Position numbers and translations under genes: made by a program. DNA of 31,109 nucleotides from Lachnoclostridium sp. UBA7482 (lineage in GTDB: Bacteria; Bacillota; Clostridia; Lachnospirales; Lachnospiraceae), in the NCBI GenBank assembly GCA_002479645.1, contig DLOO01000031.1, positions 1-31,109 of the forward strand, read 5' to 3'. Position 1 is the stretch's first letter, and every line of letters starts with the position of its first letter. The notes beneath the pieces were generated by a model. It saw only the letters and a list, made by a program, of their open reading frames with translations. It made no database searches and was not told where the DNA came from. This document shows positions 8,631 through 17,287 of the stretch, in pieces.

Positions 8631-8659
8631 TTGCGCATTTGCAAAATGCCTGATAAAAT
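8631..8659 (+). promoter_or_regulatory. Promoter upstream of the dCMP deaminase gene
   Basis: TTGCGC (8631-8636) and TAAAAT (8654-8659) are separated by 17 bases, with TGA just before the -10 box (extended -10). The gene starts about 55 bases downstream. The -35 box is weak (TTG only), so activity would rest on the -10. Confidence 0.5.
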
Positions 8660-8714
8660 GGACAAAAACAAGGAAGGGAACAGCGTCCTTTTTCCCGAGG
8701 ACCGGTAAACTGTG

Positions 8715-9194
8715 ATGAAACGAGCTGATTATTTAACCTGGGATGAATATTTTATGGGTATTGCCATGATGTCCGCGCTCCGAAGCAAGGACCCGAACAC
8801 TTCCGTCGGCGCCTGCATTGTCAGCCGGGACAACCGCATCCTTTCCGTAGGATATAACGGAATGCCCCGCGGCTGTTCCGATGACGAATACCCCTGGGAG
8901 CGCGAAGGCGACGATCTCGAAACCAAGTATTTCTTCGTCTGCCATGCAGAACTGAACGCTCTGCTCAACTACTCCGGCACCGACATGAAAGATGCCCGCT
9001 GCTACACAACGCTTTTCCCGTGTAACGAGTGTACCAAAGCATTGATTCAGGCCGGCATTAAAGAAGTTATTTACTTAAGCGACAAATACGACCGAACCAA
9101 GGCAAACATCGCCGCCAAGCGTATGTTCCGCTCCGCCGGTGTTTCCACCCGTCAGCTGGAAACCTCGGGCAGGCATCTGACATTTGACTTATAA
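8715..9194 (+). CDS. dCMP deaminase family protein (ComEB-like)
   Basis: This is a 159-residue zinc-dependent deaminase that probably converts dCMP to dUMP for dTTP synthesis. It has the CHAELNA motif (zinc His and catalytic Glu) and the PCNEC zinc-Cys pair, in the arrangement of the dCMP/ComEB branch rather than tRNA adenosine deaminase. The early WDEYFMGIA and NTSVGACIV phrases also fit. I take ATG at 8715 as start; GTG at 8712, directly before it, is equally compatible with the GAGGA site at 8697-8701. It is a single plus-strand gene flanked by minus-strand genes, with its own promoter and terminator. Confidence 0.93.
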   Translation: MKRADYLTWDEYFMGIAMMSALRSKDPNTSVGACIVSRDNRILSVGYNGMPRGCSDDEYPWEREGDDLETKYFFVCHAELNALLNYSGTDMKDARCYTTLFPCNECTKALIQAGIKEVIYLSDKYDRTKANIAAKRMFRSAGVSTRQLETSGRHLTFDL

Positions 9195-9203
9195 TACAAA
9201 ATC

Positions 9204-9243
9204 CCCGTGTACTCTGCAATTATGGAACAAAACGGTACACGGG
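9204..9243. terminator. Terminator between convergent dCMP deaminase and GNAT genes
   Basis: CCCGTGTAC (9204-9212) pairs perfectly with GTACACGGG (9235-9243), followed on the plus strand by AATTTTT. The 22-nt loop contains TATGGAACAAAA, the same string as one arm of the palindrome at 1481-1517. The minus side has a weaker T-rich flank, so it may serve both genes. Confidence 0.75.
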
Positions 9244-9248
9244 AATTT

Positions 9249-9734
9249 TTATTCTGCAATCTGCTTTTCGTAGCACCACCAGTCCACATCATAAAGTCTT
9301 GTCTCGCCTACAACGGCAAATGCCAACTTATTGTATGCCTTCTGTGCTTTTACGTTCTGTTTGCTGACAATCATATGAATACCGCGGTAACCTTGTTTGC
9401 GTGCCTCCTCTGCCGCACACCGAATCATTTCTCCGGCAATCCCCCGATTCTGGTACTCCTTCCGGACTCCGACTCTCGACAGTTCCACAGAGGGTATGCA
9501 TTTTTCTGTCCAACAGGGCAACGCTTCCACCGCTTCGTCCGCATCCATGGAAATCACAGCGACAATTTTCCCTTCGTCCTTCATACAAAACAGCGCGTCT
9601 CTTGCAAGATCTCCGGCAATTTCTTCACGTTCCGGATAACTGTCCGTCCACGCGCAGTACTCGGTTCCCACCAGAGACTTGTATAATTTCAGAATCTCCT
9701 CGGCATCTGCTCTGCCTGCTCTTTCAAATGTCAT
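9249..9734 (-). CDS. GNAT family N-acetyltransferase
   Basis: This is a 161-residue acetyltransferase with one GNAT domain. The acetyl-CoA pyrophosphate-binding motif A is visible as VRKEYQNRGIAGEMI (residues about 90-105), preceded by the beta4 strand region SVELSRVGV, and followed by the AQKAYNKLAF motif B region. The substrate cannot be told from the sequence. Nearest relatives in Bacillota are small-molecule or peptide N-acetyltransferases of unknown target. ATG at 9734 follows a purine-rich site. The gene faces the dCMP deaminase across a shared terminator. Confidence 0.9.
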   Translation of the reverse strand: MTFERAGRADAEEILKLYKSLVGTEYCAWTDSYPEREEIAGDLARDALFCMKDEGKIVAVISMDADEAVEALPCWTEKCIPSVELSRVGVRKEYQNRGIAGEMIRCAAEEARKQGYRGIHMIVSKQNVKAQKAYNKLAFAVVGETRLYDVDWWCYEKQIAE

Positions 9735-9782
9735 TCTTCCTGCTCTCCTTCGTTGGTTTCTTCCATTTTTCGATTCCTGTTT

Positions 9783-10268
9783 TTACCGTTTGTTAATCAT
9801 TCGGATGAACTTATAAATCAATTTCCACAATAGTCTCCGGATCAGATGCCGAACAATCAGGGCAACCGTAATTCCAAAGCAAATTCCCCGTGGCGCGGGC
9901 TCCAACCGGCAGCCCAGTCCGGCTCCCGCCGTAAGCCATAGAATCCCCAGCTCGCTGTTTCGGTAGCGCAGAAGATATACCAGCGCCGCTATCGCTGTCA
10001 CCGTGTACAATGTCGTATCCCAATGCAGGAAATACGCGGTGACGCCAAGCACGCCGCACGCAGCAAAGAACACGTAGGATAAATAAAACAGAATCCGAAA
10101 CACATTTCCGATGTCATCCTGAATCTTCTTATCCTGTGGATTAGAAGGACGCCGGCTGTTCTTCGGAATCGGCCGCCCGCACTCCGGACAAACCAGATGT
10201 TCCAAATCCTTCGTGCTCTTTACGGCAAATTCAAATTCCTTTTGACATTGTCCGCAATATCGAAGCAT
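9783..10268 (-). CDS. Zinc-ribbon membrane protein of unknown function
   Basis: This is a 161-residue protein. The N-terminus has a rubredoxin-like zinc ribbon (YCGQCQ, Cys5/Cys8, and CPECGRP, Cys27/Cys30). A polar linker of about 25 residues follows, then several closely spaced hydrophobic segments (about residues 55-80, 85-105 and 115-145) ending in a basic tail. It is thus a membrane protein with a cytoplasmic metal-binding head. I do not recognise a specific family. ATG at 10268 follows AAAGGAAA. It stands between a YczE-like gene and a GNAT gene on the same strand, with 48 to 55 base gaps. Confidence 0.7.
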   Translation of the reverse strand: MLRYCGQCQKEFEFAVKSTKDLEHLVCPECGRPIPKNSRRPSNPQDKKIQDDIGNVFRILFYLSYVFFAACGVLGVTAYFLHWDTTLYTVTAIAALVYLLRYRNSELGILWLTAGAGLGCRLEPAPRGICFGITVALIVRHLIRRLLWKLIYKFIRMINKR

Positions 10269-10323
10269 GATTTTTTCCTTTCGCTAAAGCAACGCAAATT
10301 CTGCATAATTATCAGGCGGGTCG

Positions 10324-10983
10324 CTACGCCGACAAAAACAAAACCTTCTCAACCGACTTTCGGATTCTTTTCGTGAAGAATTTGACCGCAGTTCCGGTCA
10401 GTAATGCCGCAATCAGGGTTCCCTCTCTTGTTCCTACAATAGTCATATGGCAGAAAATCAGCGACAGTATCATCGCGAAAAGAACGCAGAAAACATCAAA
10501 TCCGATTTTTACATTTCCAAACTTAAAATGCGTAATATCCGCTACAGCCTTAACAAAGGCTTCGCCCGAATTCATGACGACATCGGCAATAACCGCAAGG
10601 GATACGCCGAATCCGATTACAATGGTTCCCGCAACCGTCAAACCGATCCGAAGCGGATACCGGTTCACCTCAAAAAAAGAAACGAGCCACATACCGAAAT
10701 CCGTGAAATATCCGAACAGAAACGAAAGCGGAACCTGCAATAACTGAATCCACTGAAACCTGCTTCGCAATAGGACAATCTGTCCCACAATCAGAACGCA
10801 GTTCCATACAATCAACCAGTTTCCCATCGTCAGAATATCAAAGCGAATGCCAAGAACATTCGCCACCGAGGAAACCGGCGAAACTCCCAATTCAGCCTTT
10901 TTTGTAATTGCCACGCCTAACGCCGTCGTGAACAGGCTTACGATAAACAACAGATAGCGTCTGACTATTTCTTTCTTACTCAT
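10324..10983 (-). CDS. YczE/YyaS/YitT-like integral membrane protein (DUF6198 type)
   Basis: This is a 219-residue polytopic membrane protein with about five hydrophobic segments. The opening (RYLLFIVSLFTTALGVAITKKAELGVSP in outline) matches the YczE-type family: a first membrane helix ending in a short G-x-A-x-x-x-K-A-x-L-G-x-S-P motif. Members are widespread in Bacillota, and their transport substrate is not established. It is divergent from the ABC transporter gene, with a probable promoter of its own. ATG follows AGAGGAG at a rather long distance (11 bases). Confidence 0.85.
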   Translation of the reverse strand: MSKKEIVRRYLLFIVSLFTTALGVAITKKAELGVSPVSSVANVLGIRFDILTMGNWLIVWNCVLIVGQIVLLRSRFQWIQLLQVPLSFLFGYFTDFGMWLVSFFEVNRYPLRIGLTVAGTIVIGFGVSLAVIADVVMNSGEAFVKAVADITHFKFGNVKIGFDVFCVLFAMILSLIFCHMTIVGTREGTLIAALLTGTAVKFFTKRIRKSVEKVLFLSA

Positions 10984-11015
10984 GGTAACTCTTACTCCTC
11001 TGTACGACTGATATC

Positions 11016-11044
11016 ATCATAATAAAAAAAGGGCTGAATAGCAA
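11016..11044 (-). promoter_or_regulatory. Probable promoter of the YczE-like gene
   Basis: On the minus strand, TTGCTA (11044-11039) and TATGAT (11021-11016) are 17 bases apart. The gene starts about 33 bases downstream. Confidence 0.5.
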
Positions 11045-11105
11045 TGTCGTTTTGTATGTTCACATTTTTTTCATTGTTTTGCCGGGCATTTTTCTGTTTC
11101 TTCCC

Positions 11106-11135
11106 TTGTTTTTTGCCTGTAAATAATGGTATAAT
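11106..11135 (+). promoter_or_regulatory. Promoter of the ABC transporter gene
   Basis: TTGTTT (11106-11111) and a perfect TATAAT (11130-11135) are 18 bases apart, with TGG before the -10 box (extended -10). About 115 bases of untranslated leader follow; I see no recognisable riboswitch or attenuator in it. Confidence 0.65.
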
Positions 11136-11251
11136 TAGAAAGATTTTACACATTTTTATGAAAACCCATTGTTTGGATTTGAATCCGGTTTCGTGTTCCG
11201 GCGTACCTGACACGAATCATGCAGAACAGGTACGCAGAATCGAGGCGTAAT

Positions 11252-13942
11252 ATGCTGGAGTTAAAAAGCATTGTCAAGGATTATCCCGTCGGCGATACCG
11301 TAGTCAATGCCCTCAAGGGAATTTCCCTTTCCTTTCGTAAAAACGAATTTGTATCCATCCTGGGTCCTTCCGGCTGCGGTAAAACCACCCTGTTAAATCT
11401 TGTCGGCGGTCTGGATCAGTACACGGACGGTGATTTGATTATCAACAATCGTTCCACCAAACAGTTCAACCAACACGACTGGGATGCTTATCGCAATCAT
11501 TCCATCGGCTTTGTTTTCCAATCCTATAACCTGATTCCTCACCAGACGGTTCTCCGTAACGTAGAACTGGCATTAACCCTCTCCGGTGTTTCCAAGGCCG
11601 AACGCAGAAAACGTGCAACGGAGGCGCTTGAGCAGGTCGGTCTCAGTGACCAGCTGAACAAAAAACCGAACCAGATGTCCGGCGGTCAGATGCAGCGGGT
11701 TGCCATTGCCCGCGCCCTTGTCAACAATCCGGATATCCTGCTTGCCGACGAGCCTACCGGCGCTTTGGACACCGCAACGAGCGTTCAGATTATGGAGATT
11801 TTGAAAGAAGTTTCCAAGGAAAAGCTTGTTATCATGGTAACCCACAATCCGGAGCTTGCCGAGCAGTACAGCTCCCGTATTATCCGGCTGCTCGACGGTA
11901 AAATCACCGACGACAGCAATCCTTACGAAGAAGAAGTTCCGAAAGATCCCGTGATTCTCCCATCGGATAAGGCTGCCAGAAAAGCCGCCAAAAAGCAGTA
12001 TACTTCGATGTCCTTCTTTACCGCATTGTCCTTGTCTTTGAACAACCTGATGACGAAGAAGACACGAACCTTCCTGACCGCATTTGCCGGCAGCATCGGT
12101 ATCATCGGTATCGCATTGATCCTGTCGCTCAGTAACGGCGTCCAACGCTATATCGACCGTGTTCAGGAGGAAACCCTTTCCACTTATCCGATTACCATTC
12201 AAAGTCAGACCGTGGACATGAGCGCCATTCTCAGTACGATGATGGGAATCGACCAGGAACCGGAGACCGAGCATGATGCAAACCACATCTACTCCTCCAA
12301 TGTTCTGACGAAGATGTTCAACACCATGATGTCAGAGGTTAAGATTAACGACCTGAAAACCTTCAAGGTATTTCTTGATAATAATAAAGAGATTCAGGAT
12401 GCAACCACAGACATTAAGTACACCTACAACATCAACCTGAATGTATTTAAGGGTGACACCGAAAACGGCGTAGTACAGGTAAATCCGAGCACGATGCTTC
12501 AAAACATGTGGGTCGCTATGGGTATGTCTGAGGGTACCGCTAACGAGGCGGCAAGCCTGAGCTCCATGGGCGGAGCAACCAACGGTATGAATGTATGGAC
12601 CGAGCTTCTGGACAACAGGGAACTGCTCTCCTCGCAGTACGACGTCCTCGCAGGCAAATGGCCGGAAAGCGCCAATGAAGTTGTATTGATTGTCAATAAG
12701 AACAATGAGATTACCGACTATGCCCTGTATGCTCTCGGTTTGAAGAGCCAGAAGGAACTGGATGAGTTTTTCAAAAGTATGCTGGTTCCCGGTGGTACCA
12801 AGATTGAAACTCCCGTCGAAGAATACACCTTTGACGATATGCTGGGACTTGACTTCCGTGTGGCTCTTCCTGCGGATTACTATTCCTACAATGCAGCGAA
12901 GAATGTCTGGGAGGATATGCGCAGCAATGACCTTTACATGAAAGAATTGCTTGCCGACGAAAACCGTACTCTCCCGCTGAAGGTCGTCGGAATCATCCGT
13001 CCCACCGAAGATGCGGTTGCCGCTTCTGCAAACGGAACCATCGGTTATACGCACAAACTGACGGAGTATATCATCACCGAAACCTCCAAGCGCGATATTA
13101 TCAGCAAGCAGTTAAATAATAAGGAAATCGACGTATTTACCGGACTTCCTTTTGAAACTCCGGACACGACGCTTACGATGGAAATGTTTGAAGGCATTTT
13201 GGCTCAGATGTCCGAAGAGGAATATGCACAGATGATGCAGATGATGCAAATGGCAACCGGCAAAGAGGATGTCAGCAAGGAAGAAATGTTTGCAATCTTC
13301 TCCGCAAACTACAAGCCGGAGAAAACAACCAATACTTACGAGATGAATCTCATGAAGCTTGGTTATGCAGATTTGCTTGTACCGTTTACCATCAGCATTT
13401 ACCCGAAGGATTTCGAGGCCAAGAATAAAGTTGTCAATTTAATCAGCAAGTACAATAAGGAACACGAAGAGGAATCCAAGATCGAATACACCGATTATAT
13501 TGAGCTCCTGATGTCCTCTGTCAGCACGATTATCAATGCAATTACTTATATTCTGACAGCATTCGTTGCAATTTCATTGATTGTATCGTCCATCATGATT
13601 GGTATCATTACCTACATCTCCGTTTTGGAGCGTACCAAGGAAATCGGTATTCTCCGTGCAATCGGTGCTTCCAAGAAGGATGTCAGCCGCGTATTTAACG
13701 CAGAAACCGTCATTGTCGGCTTTGTAGCCGGTATGCTCGGTATTATTGTTACCCTGCTGCTGAATATCCCGATTAACATTATTATCAGGAAATTAACGGA
13801 TATTTCAAATATCGCTGCGCTTCCGGTAATCCCTGCAATCGTATTGGTTATTATCAGTATCCTGCTTACCTTTATCGGAGGTCTGATCCCTTCCAAGATT
13901 GCCGCAAAAAAGGACCCGGTCACCGCATTGCGAAGCGAATAA
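11252..13942 (+). CDS. ABC transporter, fused ATPase and FtsX/MacB-type permease
   Basis: This is an 896-residue single-chain ABC protein. Residues about 1-225 form the ATPase: Walker A GPSGCGKTT, signature MSGGQMQRVAIARA, Walker B DILLADEPTGALD and the H-loop VTHNPE. A linker leads to a first membrane helix (about residues 280-305). A large extracytoplasmic region of about 450 residues follows, containing a Met-rich patch (MMQMMQMA). Three C-terminal helices carry the FtsX signature ERTKEIGILRAIGAS and end in KKDPVTALRSE. This is the mechanotransmission type of ABC system (MacB, BceAB), usually for peptides, lipoproteins or envelope signals rather than small-molecule import. I choose ATG at 11252, six bases after GAGG; an in-frame ATG at 11219 lacks an SD site. 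No two-component system lies nearby. Confidence 0.93.
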   Translation: MLELKSIVKDYPVGDTVVNALKGISLSFRKNEFVSILGPSGCGKTTLLNLVGGLDQYTDGDLIINNRSTKQFNQHDWDAYRNHSIGFVFQSYNLIPHQTVLRNVELALTLSGVSKAERRKRATEALEQVGLSDQLNKKPNQMSGGQMQRVAIARALVNNPDILLADEPTGALDTATSVQIMEILKEVSKEKLVIMVTHNPELAEQYSSRIIRLLDGKITDDSNPYEEEVPKDPVILPSDKAARKAAKKQYTSMSFFTALSLSLNNLMTKKTRTFLTAFAGSIGIIGIALILSLSNGVQRYIDRVQEETLSTYPITIQSQTVDMSAILSTMMGIDQEPETEHDANHIYSSNVLTKMFNTMMSEVKINDLKTFKVFLDNNKEIQDATTDIKYTYNINLNVFKGDTENGVVQVNPSTMLQNMWVAMGMSEGTANEAASLSSMGGATNGMNVWTELLDNRELLSSQYDVLAGKWPESANEVVLIVNKNNEITDYALYALGLKSQKELDEFFKSMLVPGGTKIETPVEEYTFDDMLGLDFRVALPADYYSYNAAKNVWEDMRSNDLYMKELLADENRTLPLKVVGIIRPTEDAVAASANGTIGYTHKLTEYIITETSKRDIISKQLNNKEIDVFTGLPFETPDTTLTMEMFEGILAQMSEEEYAQMMQMMQMATGKEDVSKEEMFAIFSANYKPEKTTNTYEMNLMKLGYADLLVPFTISIYPKDFEAKNKVVNLISKYNKEHEEESKIEYTDYIELLMSSVSTIINAITYILTAFVAISLIVSSIMIGIITYISVLERTKEIGILRAIGASKKDVSRVFNAETVIVGFVAGMLGIIVTLLLNIPINIIIRKLTDISNIAALPVIPAIVLVIISILLTFIGGLIPSKIAAKKDPVTALRSE

Positions 13943-13962
13943 TCCCGGCTCTGCCAACTGCC

Positions 13963-14022
13963 GGAACAAAACAGGAGCTGTCGCACGAAGTAATTCGTGC
14001 GACAGCTCCCGGTTTTTGTTCC
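13963..14022. terminator. Strong bidirectional terminator after the ABC transporter gene
   Basis: GGAGCTGTCGCACGAA (13974-13989) pairs perfectly with its complement at 13994-14009 around a GTAA loop. Outer bases GGAACAAAA and TTTTTGTTCC extend the pairing with small mismatches. T-rich tracts lie on both sides, which suits the convergent gene at 14060-14428. Confidence 0.88.
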
Positions 14023-14059
14023 ATCTAATCAGGGGTTTTCCTGCTCTTTTGGATTGGTT

Positions 14060-14428
14060 TTATTTAATTGCCTTTCCGATATGTTTATCCAATCTCCATT
14101 TAGGTGCAATACCATCATCAGCCCAATATTCATCAACTGCTGCAATTTTATCATCAATAACTTTAATGAAAGATGTCACATGAAATGATAGTTCCTGATT
14201 TTGGGAATATACATGAGTTACTGTCACAAATATATCGTTTATTTTTTCAACTCTTTCTAACTCACCATTCCAGTTGCCCGGATATTCGCAATTTGCAATA
14301 ATAAACTCATCTACGTTAAAATGTTCATTCGTACAATGCCAATTTATATAAGCGTTCTCGTCAAAATAACCTCTGATATTATCTGCATTTTGTTCTAAAA
14401 CATCTTTCCAAAATTCGCATATATTCAT
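14060..14428 (-). CDS. Small SnoaL/NTF2-like protein, AT-rich, probably acquired
   Basis: This is a 122-residue soluble protein. The pattern of an opening helix with EFWKDVLEQN, an aromatic-rich middle (YINWHCTNEHF), VTHVYSQNQELSFHVTSFIKVIDDKIAAVDEYW, and a short tail fits the NTF2/SnoaL cone fold. Homologues in Bacillota are often annotated as nuclear transport factor 2 family proteins, with roles unknown. Base composition is clearly unlike its neighbours: two 60-base stretches (14101-14160 and 14161-14220) count 35 and 30 percent G+C, while surrounding genes are near half. Codon choice is also AT-ending. The SD (AGAGG) is 14 bases from the ATG, longer than usual in this window. The fold call is tentative. 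Confidence 0.72.
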   Translation of the reverse strand: MNICEFWKDVLEQNADNIRGYFDENAYINWHCTNEHFNVDEFIIANCEYPGNWNGELERVEKINDIFVTVTHVYSQNQELSFHVTSFIKVIDDKIAAVDEYWADDGIAPKWRLDKHIGKAIK

Positions 14429-14468
14429 ACATTTTCATCGTTCCTCTCAGAAGCTTAGCCTTCTTTCT

Positions 14469-15176
14469 TTACTTGTCAGCTGCCGGGGCATCCGTGACCT
14501 TAATGGTTTTCCCTGCCATTACCTTACCAACGTCCTCTTTCAGCTGTTTGAAAACGTCCTCGTCTACAAAATACTTCGGACAATCCTTATGCGTAATGTC
14601 ATAGTGACGAATCACGTTCTTCGTCTTCAAATCATACTTATCGCACAGGGCAGCAATCAGGGAAACCAAAGACTGATAGGTCTTTGCCGTCATGGAGCCG
14701 TCCTCGCTCGTATGGCAATATTCAATGGAGATGCCATATTCATTGTACGCCATTGCCGCACAGGCAATTTCCGTTGTGGGAATCAACTGGTAAATTGTAC
14801 CGTCCGTATCAATGATAAAATGCACGCTCTCCGCACTGTCCTTCTTGTCCTTCAGCGACTCGTAATAATCTCTCTTTTCGGATGCCGTCATCCCCGGGAC
14901 GCCGGTATAATGAAGAACGATATTCGCAACCTTTTCCATTTCAATACCGGAACGGGAAAATTCACTTACTGTCAGAAGCGCATCCTTCACTTTGTAATCG
15001 CCTGCCTTCTTGAGCATCCCATCCCCATGGGAACTGAAAATGGCGGAAATCACTTTAATAATCAACAGCAGAACCAAAATAACAATCAACGCAAATCCGG
15101 CAAGAATACCGATTTTCTTCATCTTGCGCTGGCGTGCTCTTTTGCGCCTCCACTGCTCCTTTGTCAATACTGCCAT
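14469..15176 (-). CDS. Membrane-anchored N-acetylmuramoyl-L-alanine amidase (Amidase_2/PGRP type)
   Basis: This is a 235-residue protein with a basic N-terminus (KRARQRKMKK), one hydrophobic segment (about residues 22-46) without a cleavage site, and an external Amidase_2 domain. Zinc-ligand candidates are visible: His in IVLHYTG, His in IRHYDITHKDCPKYF and the Cys of that motif. VHFIIDTDGTIYQLIP and YGISIEYCH are also typical. It would cleave the bond between muramic acid and the peptide stem of peptidoglycan, tethered to the outer membrane face of the cell membrane. It lies 10 bases after guaB and follows AGGAGG, so it is probably transcribed with guaB. Confidence 0.9.
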   Translation of the reverse strand: MAVLTKEQWRRKRARQRKMKKIGILAGFALIVILVLLLIIKVISAIFSSHGDGMLKKAGDYKVKDALLTVSEFSRSGIEMEKVANIVLHYTGVPGMTASEKRDYYESLKDKKDSAESVHFIIDTDGTIYQLIPTTEIACAAMAYNEYGISIEYCHTSEDGSMTAKTYQSLVSLIAALCDKYDLKTKNVIRHYDITHKDCPKYFVDEDVFKQLKEDVGKVMAGKTIKVTDAPAADK

Positions 15177-15186
15177 GGTTTTCCTC

Positions 15187-16662
<1,476 letters not shown>

Positions 16663-16737
16663 TTATATATTTTTGCCCTGCCAATGGTTCCTTCCGCACA
16701 TGCGGTTTTCCCCCCCGGCGTGCAAATATGAACTGGT

Positions 16738-17247
16738 TTAGTACTCCATTACCTTCCTGGGAGCCTTACTCTTCATAAGGTTAATCAACTCCTGATTCGG
16801 CTCGAAACGAATCGCCTCAATTCCTGCCTCTGCCTTATGAATAATCACAAATACCTTATGTCCTTCTCCCTCAATGAGGGAAGAATAATCTCTGGGTTTC
16901 AGATTCAAATGCTTGTAACCGTCCAGAGAATGGGAGTTCTCCGGAGCCACCATATCTACATGCTCAAAATCAATGCGGTAGCCGTGCTTCCTTGTCTCGC
17001 CGCCCAAAATCCGGTCAAAATCCAACTGCCCGTCACAGAATACATACTCGTAAGTAACGTCGAATCTCGGCCACATAAAGTAGGTCAGGAAACCTGCCGC
17101 TACCGCCAAAAGCATTACAAAATTCACTGCAACGCCAATCAGCGCAAGCAACACCGTAAGAGCAACCAAACCGCCCTTAGCCATTGCACCGCCCATCGTT
17201 GCGCGCCGCCGTACAACGCACTCACCGTAGCATCCTTCCATCTTCAT
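16738..17247 (-). CDS. DUF6106-type membrane protein of unknown function
   Basis: This is a 169-residue protein. A short N-terminal segment with Cys residues (GCYGECVVRR) is followed by one long or two short hydrophobic segments (about residues 24-60), then a soluble cytoplasmic-looking domain with FDVTYEYVFCDGQLDFDRILGG and a C-terminal FEPNQELINLMKSKAPRKV. This combination matches a conserved Lachnospiraceae family, which I believe is DUF6106; its function is unknown. The domain resembles a PH-like or YcxB-like membrane-associated module, but I would not insist on that. It lies between the chaperonin-like gene and guaB. Confidence 0.75.
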   Translation of the reverse strand: MKMEGCYGECVVRRRATMGGAMAKGGLVALTVLLALIGVAVNFVMLLAVAAGFLTYFMWPRFDVTYEYVFCDGQLDFDRILGGETRKHGYRIDFEHVDMVAPENSHSLDGYKHLNLKPRDYSSLIEGEGHKVFVIIHKAEAGIEAIRFEPNQELINLMKSKAPRKVMEY

Positions 17248-17287
17248 AGGTATTGTCCCTCCCCTTTTCGTACTTTCCTTTTGTGAT

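Noticed and set aside
11219..11251. Eleven-codon N-terminal extension of the ABC transporter
   Set aside because: The ATG at 11252 has GAGG at six bases, and the protein family starts at this point; the upstream ATG has no SD site.
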